Positions 1 to 7,227 of a DNA stretch of 13,733 nt are shown here, in pieces. The DNA lies in the NCBI GenBank assembly GCA_947380835.1, contig CANCSL010000032.1:1-13733 (forward strand). Direction: 5' to 3'. The notes under the pieces were generated by a model that had not been told where the DNA came from, made no database searches, and saw only the letters and a program-made list of their open reading frames with translations. Each line of letters starts with the position of its first letter. The stretch's first letter is position 1. The translations under genes were made by a program, and so were the position numbers. This DNA is from Actinomycetota bacterium. GTDB lineage: Bacteria > Actinomycetota > Actinomycetes > Nanopelagicales > Nanopelagicaceae.

Positions 1-123
1 ATTGATTATGACTTGCCCGTTATTTTGGCTACGACTCTTCTTGCTGCCGCTTTTGTAGTTATTGCAAATCTCTTGGTGGATATTGCATATGCCTACATCG
101 ATCCTCGAGTACGTGTGGGCTAA
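1..123 (+). CDS. Peptide/nickel ABC transporter permease, C-terminal fragment (DppB/OppB type)
   Basis: Only the last 40 codons are present; the gene begins before the window. They read as one hydrophobic transmembrane helix flanked by an N-terminal DYDLPVI and ending NLLVDIAYAYIDPRVRVG before TAA. The order D-Y/D-x-P-V, then a helix, then NLLVD-x-x-YAYxDPR matches the end of B-type (DppB/OppB) inner-membrane permeases rather than C-type ones, which usually end in a GDxLRDxLDPR pattern. The protein would form half of the membrane channel of an importer for short peptides or a related solute. The stop is five bases before the start of the next ATPase gene, so they share an operon. The substrate cannot be told from this fragment. 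Confidence 0.8.
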   Translation: MDYDLPVILATTLLAAAFVVIANLLVDIAYAYIDPRVRVG

Positions 124-128
124 GGACT

Positions 129-1169
129 ATGACAACTCCATTTCTAGAAGTTAAGAATCTCAACGTCAGCTTTCCAACTGAAGATGGCGAAGTTATGGCT
201 TCGCAAGATATCTCCTTCAATGTGGCCCTAGGCGAAACCTTGGCGATTGTTGGTGAATCCGGTTCCGGAAAATCAGTCTCCAACCTGGCGGTCATGGGTT
301 TGCACAACCGCGCCCGCACAAATATTTCAGGAGAGGCTTGGCTTAATCTGCCTTCCGGCCCTGTTGATGTCATCTCGGCACCTGAAGAGACAGTCCGCCG
401 ATTACGCGGTAAATCAATGGCGATGATCTTTCAAGATCCGATGTCGGCTTTGCATCCTTATTACTCCATTGGTGACCAGCTTTCAGAAGCCTGGCGTTTA
501 TATAACGAAGGTTCCAAGTCAGATGGCATCAAGCGCGCTGCGCAGATGTTGGACCTTGTCGGAATTCCTGACGCCTCACGCCGAGTCAACGAATATCCGC
601 ATCAATTTTCCGGCGGTATGCGCCAACGCGTCATGATCGCTATGGCCCTAATCAATAACCCCTCACTTTTGATTGCCGATGAACCTACGACTGCGCTGGA
701 TGTGACTGTTCAATCTCAGATTCTGCAGTTGCTACGAGATATGCAAAAAGAGTTCAACATGGCAGTCATTTTGATCACCCATGATCTAGGTGTTGTCGCT
801 GAAGTGGCCGATCGAGTTAACGTTATGTATGCCGGCAAGATCGTCGAGCAAGCTGGCATTGACTCCATCTATTACGACTCGCTTCACCCATACACAATGG
901 GTCTCTTGTCCTCGATTCCTCGGGTGGACCAATTGGGTGGTCATCGCTTGAAGACCATCCCAGGACAACCACCATCACTTATTGGTCTGCCCGCTGGGTG
1001 CTCATTCCGTTCGCGTTGTGAATATGCCGGCATGGTTGCTAACAATCGCTGCGCCACAGATGCGCCTTTGCTGGAAATCAAGGCTCCGTTGCATTCATCT
1101 CGTTGTCACCTTTCTGTCCAACAACTCAATGATGTGAATCCATCCGATGTAAGGAGTGCTCACAAGTGA
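129..1169 (+). CDS. dppD: Peptide/nickel ABC transporter ATP-binding protein (DppD/OppD type)
   Basis: This 346-residue cytosolic ATPase powers import through the permease pair. The full ABC set is visible: Walker A GESGSGKS at 42-49, Q-loop Gln102 in MIFQDP, signature FSGGMRQR at 160-167, Walker B with catalytic Glu185 in ADEPTTALD, and switch His218 in THDLG. The C-terminal oligopeptide-transporter extension carries four cysteines, C291, C297, C308 and C326. In this family such cysteines can hold a [4Fe-4S] cluster (known for the mycobacterial Dpp importer); binding here is inferred. The length is normal for the family. The ATG is preceded by AAGGA overlapping the stop of the upstream permease, and the gene end overlaps the next start by four bases, indicating translational coupling. 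The symbol follows family convention; oligopeptide, dipeptide or nickel substrates are all possible. Confidence 0.93.
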   Translation: MTTPFLEVKNLNVSFPTEDGEVMASQDISFNVALGETLAIVGESGSGKSVSNLAVMGLHNRARTNISGEAWLNLPSGPVDVISAPEETVRRLRGKSMAMIFQDPMSALHPYYSIGDQLSEAWRLYNEGSKSDGIKRAAQMLDLVGIPDASRRVNEYPHQFSGGMRQRVMIAMALINNPSLLIADEPTTALDVTVQSQILQLLRDMQKEFNMAVILITHDLGVVAEVADRVNVMYAGKIVEQAGIDSIYYDSLHPYTMGLLSSIPRVDQLGGHRLKTIPGQPPSLIGLPAGCSFRSRCEYAGMVANNRCATDAPLLEIKAPLHSSRCHLSVQQLNDVNPSDVRSAHK

Positions 1170-2149
1170 GTGAGAGCGTTTTAAAGCTTGAAGGGCTCAA
1201 GAAGCACTTCCCAACGACCACAGGTGGCGTTTTCAGCCGTGTAAAGGGCGTTGTCAAGGCCGTAGACGGCGTAGACCTAGAGATTGCCCGTGGCGAGACT
1301 GTCGGCCTTGTGGGCGAATCTGGTTGCGGTAAAACCACAGTAGGTCGCACAGTATTAAAACTCTACGAGCCAACCGACGGCAAGATTTTCTTCGAAGGCG
1401 AAGACATCACCAAACTCAGCCGCCACGACATGAAACCGCTGCGCTCTCAGATGCAGATGATCTTTCAAGATCCATTCGCATCCCTCAACCCTCGCCATAC
1501 CGTTGGCGCCATTATTTCCGCCTCCTTTGATATCCATGGAATCAAGCCCGAAGGCGGCGTCAAGAAGTCGGTCCAAGAGTTATTGGAACGAGTTGGCCTC
1601 AACCCCGAACACATTAACCGCTTTCCTCACGAGTTCTCTGGCGGTCAGCGTCAACGCATTGGTATTGCTCGCGCACTAGCTCTGAAGCCAAAGTTGGTAG
1701 TGGCGGATGAGCCGGTTTCTGCTTTGGATGTATCGATTCAAGCCCAGGTCGTTAACCTGCTCGATGATCTGCAACAAGAACTAGGTCTGGCTTATCTCTT
1801 TGTGGCTCACGACTTATCAGTCGTGCAACATATCTCCGATCGAGTTGTGGTTATGTACCTCGGCAAGGTCATGGAGATGGCAAATACTGCCGAGCTCTTC
1901 TCCAATCCACGCCACCCCTATACCAAGGCGTTGCTCTCAGCCGTTCCGATTCCAGATCCTGAAATCGAACGAAAGCGCGAACGCATTATTTTGCAAGGTG
2001 ATCTTCCTAGCCCAGTCAATCCACCAGCGGGATGCGTGTTTAATACCCGATGCTGGAAGGTGCAAGATCGTTGTCGAGTCGAAGTCCCACAAGTTTTGGA
2101 AATCTCTCCGAAGCACACCTTGGCTTGCCACTTCCCAGAAGGCGTTTAA
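1166..2149 (+). CDS. dppF: Peptide/nickel ABC transporter ATP-binding protein (DppF/OppF type)
   Basis: The second ATPase of the importer, 327 residues, would pair with the DppD-like protein to form the nucleotide-binding heterodimer. Motifs: Walker A GESGCGKT at 50-57, Q-loop Gln101 in MIFQDPFASLNP, signature FSGGQRQR at 157-164, Walker B with Glu182 in ADEPVSALD, and switch His215 in AHDLS. FQDPFASLNPR is typical of the F-type subunit. Four C-terminal cysteines (C290, C296, C303, C321) give the same Cys pattern as its partner. The start is GTG, whose GTGA overlaps the upstream TGA; an AAGGAG nine bases before it (1151-1156) supports this start. It is the last gene of the operon and is followed by a strong terminator. 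Confidence 0.93.
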   Translation: MSESVLKLEGLKKHFPTTTGGVFSRVKGVVKAVDGVDLEIARGETVGLVGESGCGKTTVGRTVLKLYEPTDGKIFFEGEDITKLSRHDMKPLRSQMQMIFQDPFASLNPRHTVGAIISASFDIHGIKPEGGVKKSVQELLERVGLNPEHINRFPHEFSGGQRQRIGIARALALKPKLVVADEPVSALDVSIQAQVVNLLDDLQQELGLAYLFVAHDLSVVQHISDRVVVMYLGKVMEMANTAELFSNPRHPYTKALLSAVPIPDPEIERKRERIILQGDLPSPVNPPAGCVFNTRCWKVQDRCRVEVPQVLEISPKHTLACHFPEGV

Positions 2150-2167
2150 TCCGCCGAATCCAGATTG

Positions 2168-2206
2168 AAAAAGCCCCGCCTCTCTCATCGAGATGCGGGG
2201 CTTTTT
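2168..2206. terminator. Bidirectional intrinsic terminator between dppF and the lipoprotein gene
   Basis: AAAAAGCCCCGC (2168-2179) is perfectly complementary to GCGGGGCTTTTT (2195-2206). Inside the loop TCTC and GAGA can extend the pairing. The GC stem ends in a T-run on either strand, so it can stop dppF transcription (+) and that of the convergent lipoprotein gene (-), whose stop codon is at 2217. Confidence 0.93.
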
Positions 2207-2216
2207 AGTGAAGGTA

Positions 2217-2732
2217 TTAAACGAGAGCACCTGTCACTGTTGCAGTATCTGTGCCAAGAGTGATCGTCAATGTGAGTGGATCTCCGACTTTGCCATCGCA
2301 ACCCACACCGTAGGTGAAGTTGGCGCTGGCCTTAGGAGCAACCGGATCAGTTGGAGCACCATTAATACCAGAGTCACCATCGAGTACATCAACGCAAGAA
2401 TTTGTACCAGAGGCGGCGGTAATTAAAACAGTGGAGAGATCGAGATCTGAAGCTCCGCCATTTTGGATCGTGACGGCCAATTTGTTGTGGACTTGATTGG
2501 CAAAATAATTGGAAGCGAAAGCCGTTGGCTTGAACGAAGCTGGGGCCGCTACAGTGATGGATACGCCACCACCTAAATCGATCACTTTGCCAAAAGCGGC
2601 GCTGGATTGAGTTTGAGCAGTTGCCGTGGCCGCATCGGTTGGAGCATCAGTTGTCTTGGCTGAACTTCCGCAACCTGCCAGCAACAAAGTAAGCGCTGCG
2701 ACGGGAAGAACTGCAAGGTGAAGCTTTTTCAT
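2217..2732 (-). CDS. Small secreted lipoprotein with a DUF4352-like beta domain
   Basis: The 171-residue product starts MKKLHLAVLPVAALTLLLAGC, a signal peptide with the lipobox LLAGC, so Cys21 should be lipidated and the protein anchored outside the cytoplasmic membrane. A low-complexity Thr/Ala/Asp linker (about 22-45) leads to a domain of alternating hydrophobic strands (about 47-171). Its pattern (conserved GxVxDLGGGVSITV, then a KLAVTIQNGG segment) resembles DUF4352/Ig-like lipoproteins; this is fold-level resemblance only. Cys113 and Cys145 could form a disulfide. The start at 2732 was chosen over an upstream in-frame ATG because it places the signal peptide at the N-terminus and has GAAAGG a few bases upstream. 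It lies downstream of zmp1 on the same strand with a 100-base gap. Function is unknown. Confidence 0.82.
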   Translation of the reverse strand: MKKLHLAVLPVAALTLLLAGCGSSAKTTDAPTDAATATAQTQSSAAFGKVIDLGGGVSITVAAPASFKPTAFASNYFANQVHNKLAVTIQNGGASDLDLSTVLITAASGTNSCVDVLDGDSGINGAPTDPVAPKASANFTYGVGCDGKVGDPLTLTITLGTDTATVTGALV

Positions 2733-2789
2733 AGCAAACCTTTCGATTGTCTTACGCTCCAGGTACCGGAGCGAAATCCCAGATGAACC

Positions 2790-2811
2790 GCCTAAACAGC
2801 GACGTTTAGGC
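2790..2811 (-). repeat. Perfect 8-bp inverted repeat between zmp1 and the lipoprotein gene
   Basis: GCCTAAAC (2790-2797) and GTTTAGGC (2804-2811) are separated by six bases. A second short inverted repeat (GCTCC / GGAGC, 2756-2772) follows closer to the lipoprotein start. No T-run follows on the minus strand, so it is either a weak zmp1 terminator, a protein-binding site or a structured mRNA leader element. Confidence 0.6.
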
Positions 2812-2820
2812 ACTTGCAAA

Positions 2821-2826
2821 AGTCTA
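2821..2826 (-). promoter_or_regulatory. Candidate -10 box of the lipoprotein gene
   Basis: Read on the minus strand, TAGACT fits the TAnnnT -10 pattern, and the same TAGACTTTT string recurs upstream of panB. Transcription would begin near 2814, giving a leader of about 80 bases that contains two inverted repeats. No convincing -35 box was seen. Confidence 0.4.
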
Positions 2827-2832
2827 ACAGCG

Positions 2833-4788
2833 CTACCAGATTCGAACACGTTCAGCCGGAGGCAGGTAAAGCGCATCGCCTTCAACTACCTGAAAAGCCT
2901 CATAAAACTCGTTGAGATTTCGAACTACTTGGTTGCAGCGGAATTCATCGGGTGAATGAGGGTCGGTGGCAATACGACGTTTGACTTCCTCCGGGCGTTG
3001 TTTGCCACGCCACACTTGAGCCCAGCCTAAGAAGAGGCGTTGAACGCCCGTAAGACCATCAATTTCGGGAGCGGCTTGCCCAGCCAAGGAGAGCTCGTAA
3101 GCCTTCAGGGCAATAGTCAACCCACCAAGATCGCCAATGTTTTCCCCAATAGTGAGTGCGCCATTAACGTGAACGTCAGGAGCGCCTTCCGGGTGAAGTT
3201 GCTCGTATTGGGAGATCAAAACCGCTCCGCGTTTTTCAAATTCGGCGAGATCGGATTCCGTCCACCAATCATTGAGGTTGCCATCACCATCATATTTTGA
3301 ACCTTGATCGTCGAAGCCATGGCCAATTTCGTGGCCAATGACGGCGCCAATGCCACCGTAATTGGCGGCGTCATCGGCATCCATGTCGAAGAATGGAGGT
3401 TGCAGGATTGCGGCCGGGAAGACAATCTCATTCATTCCAGGGTTGTAATAGGCGTTGACCGTTTGTGGGGTCATCAGCCATTCGGTCTTGTCGACGGGTG
3501 CACCAACCTTGGCGAATTCAAAATCTTGGCCGAACTTAGAAATTCGGGCCACATTGCCAATCAGGTCGCCTCGAACGATGGAAAGGTTTGAGTAATCGCG
3601 CCATTTATCGGGGTAGCCAATCTTGGGCAGAAACTTGTCTAACTTATCGAATGCTTTTTCTTTAGTGGCTGCGCCCATCCAATCCAGGGCTGCGATATCT
3701 ACTCGGTACGCCTCAATGAGATTGGCGACGAGTGCGTTCATTCTTACCTTGGCTTCAGGTGGGAAATGTCGAGATACATAAATTTCTCCAACTGCCTCAC
3801 CCATGGCACCTTCGACCATACTCACGCCGCGCTTCCAGCGGGCGCGAAGTTCAGGGACACCAGAAAGAGTGGTGCCATAAAAGGCGAAATTTTCATTGAC
3901 CAAAGCCGAGTTGAGGAGCGAGGCGGCACCGGTGAGCAATCTCCAGGTTAACCACGAACTCCAGGACTCAAGGGAAACTGAAGTCATCAAGGTAGCCATT
4001 CCGGCAAAGAAACTGGGCTGACGCACGATGCAGGTCGCAAGGATTTTTTCAGGCGTTGCCGAAGCCTTCATCCATGTTTGCCAATCAAAACCTTCAGTTA
4101 AGTTTTGAAGTTCAGCAAAAGTAAATTTGTTATAGGTCAGATGTGCGTCACGATCTTTGACCTGATCCCAGTGGTGGGAGGCAATCTTCGTCTCTAATTC
4201 GAATATTCGTTGAGCATGGGTAGCGCCACCGGCGATACCGGCAAGAGTGAACATCTTTTCGATATGTGCCACGAGGGCATCTCGGAGCGGAGCAAATTCT
4301 GCTTCGCGATAGTAAGCCTCATCGGGAAGGCTTAAACCGGATTGGCCGATGTAAGTGATGTTGGTCGTCGAATCCTTATTATCGGTGGAGATGTATTCGT
4401 AGAAAAGCCCGCCAACGCCTCGGGACTCGAATTCGCCGAGCAGCGTGTGGAATTGATGAAGATCGGCGATAGCTAGAGCACGATCGAGATCGGCTTTAAT
4501 GGGGGAGATGCCTAATTCTTCGGCACGTGCTTCGTCCATAAAGTCGGCGTAGAGATCTCCGATTTTTTGGGCGTTGCTGCCGGTTTCATGTGTGCTGGCA
4601 GCAAGTTCTTCAATGATGGCGCGGACTTGCTTTTCGGCTTCCTCGTAGAGCCAATAAGCGGCCCCATCCGATGCGCGATCTGCCGGTATTTCAGCGGTGT
4701 CTAGCCACAGCCCATTGACATGGCGGAAGAGGTCATCTTGAGGACGGATAGAAGTTTTGAGATGGGAGAAATCGATGCCACTTTTCAT
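2833..4788 (-). CDS. zmp1: M13-family zinc endopeptidase, Zmp1/PepO type
   Basis: This 651-residue metallopeptidase cuts oligopeptides. The zinc site is intact: HEIGH at 486-490 (ligands H486 and H490, catalytic Glu487) and the third ligand Glu549 in ENIGD, with Asp553. The spacing of 63 residues from the first His to this Glu equals that of neprilysin (H583 to E646). The NAYYNP substrate-binding segment lies upstream, and the protein ends RVRIW, as expected for the family. The N-terminus (SGIDFSHL, RPQDDLFRHVNG) has no signal peptide or membrane anchor and closely resembles Mycobacterium tuberculosis Zmp1, so a cytosolic or non-classically exported enzyme is likely. The ribosome site is poor, and a TATATATA box lies 10-17 bases before the ATG. 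It is divergent from the marR-type gene. A role in degrading peptides brought in by the neighbouring importer is inference. Confidence 0.95.
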   Translation of the reverse strand: MKSGIDFSHLKTSIRPQDDLFRHVNGLWLDTAEIPADRASDGAAYWLYEEAEKQVRAIIEELAASTHETGSNAQKIGDLYADFMDEARAEELGISPIKADLDRALAIADLHQFHTLLGEFESRGVGGLFYEYISTDNKDSTTNITYIGQSGLSLPDEAYYREAEFAPLRDALVAHIEKMFTLAGIAGGATHAQRIFELETKIASHHWDQVKDRDAHLTYNKFTFAELQNLTEGFDWQTWMKASATPEKILATCIVRQPSFFAGMATLMTSVSLESWSSWLTWRLLTGAASLLNSALVNENFAFYGTTLSGVPELRARWKRGVSMVEGAMGEAVGEIYVSRHFPPEAKVRMNALVANLIEAYRVDIAALDWMGAATKEKAFDKLDKFLPKIGYPDKWRDYSNLSIVRGDLIGNVARISKFGQDFEFAKVGAPVDKTEWLMTPQTVNAYYNPGMNEIVFPAAILQPPFFDMDADDAANYGGIGAVIGHEIGHGFDDQGSKYDGDGNLNDWWTESDLAEFEKRGAVLISQYEQLHPEGAPDVHVNGALTIGENIGDLGGLTIALKAYELSLAGQAAPEIDGLTGVQRLFLGWAQVWRGKQRPEEVKRRIATDPHSPDEFRCNQVVRNLNEFYEAFQVVEGDALYLPPAERVRIW

Positions 4789-4798
4789 AGAGAAAGCC

Positions 4799-4806
4799 TA
4801 TATATA
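4799..4806 (-). promoter_or_regulatory. Candidate -10 region of zmp1 (TATATATA)
   Basis: An alternating TA octamer lies 10-17 bases before the zmp1 ATG on the minus strand. Initiation about seven bases downstream would leave a leader of only a few bases, consistent with the lack of a good Shine-Dalgarno site. No clear -35 box was found. Confidence 0.45.
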
Positions 4807-4842
4807 CGTGAGGTTTTGTCGAATTGCCGTGATAGTTCAACT

Positions 4843-4871
4843 TTCAACTAAATCGCAAAATGGAGTAAACT
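4843..4871 (+). promoter_or_regulatory. Candidate leaderless promoter of the MarR-type gene
   Basis: TAAACT (4866-4871) fits TAnnnT and ends six bases before the ATG at 4878, so transcription should begin at or next to the start codon. TTCAAC (4843-4848), 17 bases upstream, is a weak -35 candidate. It is the second copy of a direct repeat (first copy 4836-4841), which could also be a binding site. Confidence 0.55.
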
Positions 4872-4877
4872 GGGTAA

Positions 4878-5378
4878 ATGGCAACCAAGAAGATTGAACC
4901 TCGTTGGCTCAACCCCCGAGAAATGAAGGCCTGGCGCTCATATATCGTCGCTTCCCGCCGATTGCTCGAGGCGCTAGACGCTGACCTTCTTGGCCACGAG
5001 TTATCCATGGCTGACTATGAAGTATTGGCCCAATTGAGTGATGCCCCTGATCGCCGAGTTCGAATGAGCGAGTTGGCGGAGATTGCCATGGTCTCTAAGT
5101 CCCGCCTTTCCCACCGAATGAAGGTCATGGAGAAAGCCGGCTGGGTTCGCCGAGAAGAATGTCTGGAAGATAAGCGTGGATCTTGGGCAGTGATGACAGA
5201 TAAAGGTTGGAAAGCAATTGTGAAAGCCGCCCCAGATCACGTGGCCTCTGTTCGTAATCGTTTCGTGGACCATTTGACCTCAAAAGACCAAGAAGATTTA
5301 GCCAAAATTTTCGATCGAGTTACATCACAGCTTCGCGATCAATTTATTGATGAGGCTGCTCCAGCCAAAAGGAAATAG
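4878..5378 (+). CDS. MarR-family winged-helix transcriptional regulator
   Basis: The 166-residue protein has the MarR layout: an N-terminal dimerization helix (about 12-40), a winged helix-turn-helix (about 44-105) with recognition-helix segment SKSRLSHRMKVMEKAGWV, and the wing motif DKRG at 98-101 followed by a TDKG turn and C-terminal dimerization helices. Such proteins bind palindromic operators as dimers and usually repress their own gene or a divergent neighbour, often until a small ligand binds. Here the divergent neighbour is zmp1, 89 bases away, making zmp1 and marR itself the natural candidate targets; this is inferred from position. No good Shine-Dalgarno site exists, and the -10 box next to the ATG indicates a leaderless mRNA. 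The C-terminus is short and basic (APAKRK). Confidence 0.9.
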   Translation: MATKKIEPRWLNPREMKAWRSYIVASRRLLEALDADLLGHELSMADYEVLAQLSDAPDRRVRMSELAEIAMVSKSRLSHRMKVMEKAGWVRREECLEDKRGSWAVMTDKGWKAIVKAAPDHVASVRNRFVDHLTSKDQEDLAKIFDRVTSQLRDQFIDEAAPAKRK

Positions 5379-5393
5379 TTTTTATAGTGCAAT

Positions 5394-5427
5394 AAAAAAC
5401 CCCGCCATTTGCATGGCGGGGTTTTTT
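5394..5427. terminator. Strong bidirectional intrinsic terminator between marR-type gene and Lys/Ala-rich gene
   Basis: AAAAAACCCCGCCAT (5394-5408) and ATGGCGGGGTTTTTT (5413-5427) form a perfect 15-bp stem with a four-base loop TTGC. A T-run follows the GC core on both strands. It serves the convergent genes ending at 5378 (+) and 5438 (-). Confidence 0.95.
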
Positions 5428-5437
5428 AATAGATCGG

Positions 5438-5728
5438 TTACTTTGCAACAGCCTTCTTGCGACGCTTTGGTGCTGCCTTCTTGGCAACAACCTTCTTCGC
5501 AGCTGGCTTTGCAGCAGCCTTCTTGCGCTTTGGAGCTGCCTTCTTGGCAACGGCCTTCTTCGCAACAGCCTTCTTGGCAGCTGGCTTTGCAGCAGCCTTC
5601 TTGCGCTTTGGAGCGGCCTTCTTTGCTGGGGCAGCTGCCTTAGCGGCTACCTTCTTCTTGCGCTTTGGAGCAACTGCCTTAGCAACTGCCTTCTTACGCT
5701 TTGGAGCAGATTTCTTAGCTGCAGCCAC
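5438..5728 (-). CDS. Small Lys/Ala-rich histone-H1-like DNA-binding protein
   Basis: The 96-residue product consists almost wholly of Ala, Lys, Pro, Val and Arg in units such as APKRKKA, AAKPAAKK and AVAKK, and has no folded domain. This composition matches bacterial H1-like nucleoid proteins and the tails of actinobacterial HU proteins, which bind DNA or RNA non-specifically through charge. The start is GTG at 5728 with AGGAG seven bases upstream. The reading frame is supported by the ribosome site, the adjacent terminator and the regular protein repeat; the antisense frame is also open but is Phe/Ala-rich and implausible. The coding DNA holds two exact copies of a segment of at least 37 bases, 78 bases apart. 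It stands alone, without an HU domain, so it is not simply a truncated HU. A role in nucleoid compaction or RNA binding is inference. Confidence 0.8.
   Translation of the reverse strand: MAAAKKSAPKRKKAVAKAVAPKRKKKVAAKAAAPAKKAAPKRKKAAAKPAAKKAVAKKAVAKKAAPKRKKAAAKPAAKKVVAKKAAPKRRKKAVAK
5500..5614 (-). repeat. Exact internal DNA repeat in the Lys/Ala-rich gene
   Basis: Positions 5500-5536 and 5578-5614 are identical over 37 bases with a 78-base (26-codon) period. Each copy encodes a PKRKKAAAKPAA-like unit. In-frame recombination between copies would remove or add 26 residues. Confidence 0.85.
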
Positions 5729-5942
5729 GTAGATCTCCTATCAGAATGGTTCGATCCGTCACCGAACCTGTTCAAGGAGAAGCGTGACATCAATTGCACT
5801 AACTTTCCACTATTTTGAGTGAAAAATGAGGCGCGTGTCGCGACAGCAAAAAATTGTTTTTTTATGTATTCAAGAAAAAAAATAGCGTTTGTGATCCGCG
5901 GGCAGTGGTCGAAATGGGCAAATATTTTGCGAAGCCGAAAAG
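5729..5942. other. AT-rich intergenic region with A/T tracts and palindromes
   Basis: This 214-base gap between the Lys/Ala-rich gene and the MFS gene has no supported gene. It contains an inverted repeat GGTTCG / CGAACC (5748-5753 and 5763-5768) close to the GTG start, a perfect palindrome TGTCGCGACA (5836-5845), and runs of 5-8 A or T at 5822-5826, 5848-5853, 5857-5863 and 5875-5882. These lie upstream of the minus-strand Lys/Ala-rich gene, where UP-element or bent DNA could act. I found no convincing -10/-35 pair, and no clear terminator for the MFS gene. Confidence 0.5.
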
Positions 5943-7220
5943 TTAATTTTCTTCCAAGTTCTCCAGGGCCTTAATATCCCTTTGTTTAACTGCGAATTCG
6001 TTGGTTCGCACGTCATATGTCCGGAATTTTGGTAGCGCTGCAGATGCCATAGAGACAAAACCGATGCACAACAGACCGCCACTTATGACTGAAGTTCTCA
6101 AAGTCGTCCAGGCGGCCACGGACCCAGATCGCATTTGACCACCGAGCGGACCCACCGAATATGACAAAAGTTGAATTCCAGCGAGGCGTCCGCGAAATTC
6201 GTCGGGGATTGATTGGTTCCAGATTGCACTTCGAAAGAGCGCACTCACCATGTCCGCACCACCTGCGACGGCAAGAAAAAAGAGCACAACCCAGAGATGG
6301 TTAGTCGTTCCGGCCATGGAAATGGCGGCGCCCCAACCTAAAGCTGCAAATATCACTGCCCGGCCGTGGTGGGAGTAGCGATTAATCCACTGACTTGTCA
6401 GAGTCACCAGGATTGAACCCACGGTGCCCGCGGCATAAAAGAAACCAAGAGCCCACCGGGCATGTAATTGGTCTGCCCAAAAAGGGAAAAGAGCGTTGGG
6501 CATAGCGAAGAACATGGCTATGAGATCAACAATGTAGGTACCCATCAAATCTTTGCGCGATGCGGCGTACTTGATTCCGCCCACAAGGCTTTTAAATGCA
6601 GGTTCGGTTTTCTCTTCATGAGGGGGGAAGGAACTAACTCGCCAGAGCAGCAACAGAGAGAGGATGTAACTAATGACATCGACTAAAAATCCAGCTTTAA
6701 CACCGACGGTCGATATTAAAATTCCGGCGAGTGCCGGTCCTGAGATAACTCCGAACTGTGAACGCAAACTCATCAGCGCAGTGGCGTTGGGGAGATCTTC
6801 GTGAGAGACGATTCTCGGCAGGATGGCATCCATACTGGGACGCTGTAATCCATCTACTGCGGCAAAGAGTCCGGCACAGACATAAAGCAGTATTAAATGG
6901 GGTTTATGGAGGGTGGCATTCATCAGCAAGAGCGAAGAAATTACCAACGCCAGGAATTCACTAGCCCACACCATCTTCTTTCGGTCAACTGAGTCGGCAA
7001 GAACCCCGCCATACAAGCCAAAAATAATGAGCGGGATGAGTTCGACGGCCCCCATCAACCCGACAGCCAAGTAAGAATTCGTCAAAATCTTGATCTGGAA
7101 AGGCAGGGCTACATAGGTAAACATCGACCCCATATAGGAGATGAATCCGGCAGACCAGAGCAGGCGAAAGTTTCGGTATTTCTTGAGTGGCGATATATCG
7201 ATCGCAAACTTTCGTGTCAT
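5943..7220 (-). CDS. MFS transporter, EntS/MFS_3-like exporter
   Basis: The 425-residue inner-membrane protein has about 10-12 hydrophobic helices, the loop 2-3 motif GGVLADSVDRKK (71-82) typical of major facilitator proteins, and a PDEFRGRLAG segment in the second half. The start (SPLKKYRNFRLLWSAGFIS) and the P-x-E-x-R-GR segment are characteristic of the EntS-like subgroup, which includes siderophore and drug exporters. Substrate specificity cannot be read from the sequence, and no siderophore genes are nearby. The gene lies 42 bases downstream of panB on the same strand. It has a TAGATT box seven bases before its ATG and no clear ribosome site, so it may have its own leaderless promoter as well as read-through from panB. 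Confidence 0.88.
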   Translation of the reverse strand: MTRKFAIDISPLKKYRNFRLLWSAGFISYMGSMFTYVALPFQIKILTNSYLAVGLMGAVELIPLIIFGLYGGVLADSVDRKKMVWASEFLALVISSLLLMNATLHKPHLILLYVCAGLFAAVDGLQRPSMDAILPRIVSHEDLPNATALMSLRSQFGVISGPALAGILISTVGVKAGFLVDVISYILSLLLLWRVSSFPPHEEKTEPAFKSLVGGIKYAASRKDLMGTYIVDLIAMFFAMPNALFPFWADQLHARWALGFFYAAGTVGSILVTLTSQWINRYSHHGRAVIFAALGWGAAISMAGTTNHLWVVLFFLAVAGGADMVSALFRSAIWNQSIPDEFRGRLAGIQLLSYSVGPLGGQMRSGSVAAWTTLRTSVISGGLLCIGFVSMASAALPKFRTYDVRTNEFAVKQRDIKALENLEEN

Positions 7221-7227
7221 TGTGCCA

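Noticed and set aside
2733..2885. In-frame extension of the lipoprotein gene from 2885
   Set aside because: It overlaps the zmp1 end and would bury the signal peptide 51 residues inside the protein.
5500..5614. Regular DNA repeats that might suggest a CRISPR or satellite array
   Set aside because: Only two exact copies, in a coding frame with a codon-multiple period; they reflect protein repeats.
5457..5732. 91-codon plus-strand open frame rich in Phe and Ala over the Lys/Ala-rich gene
   Set aside because: It is a mirror of the Lys/Ala codons; the minus-strand gene has the ribosome site and terminator.
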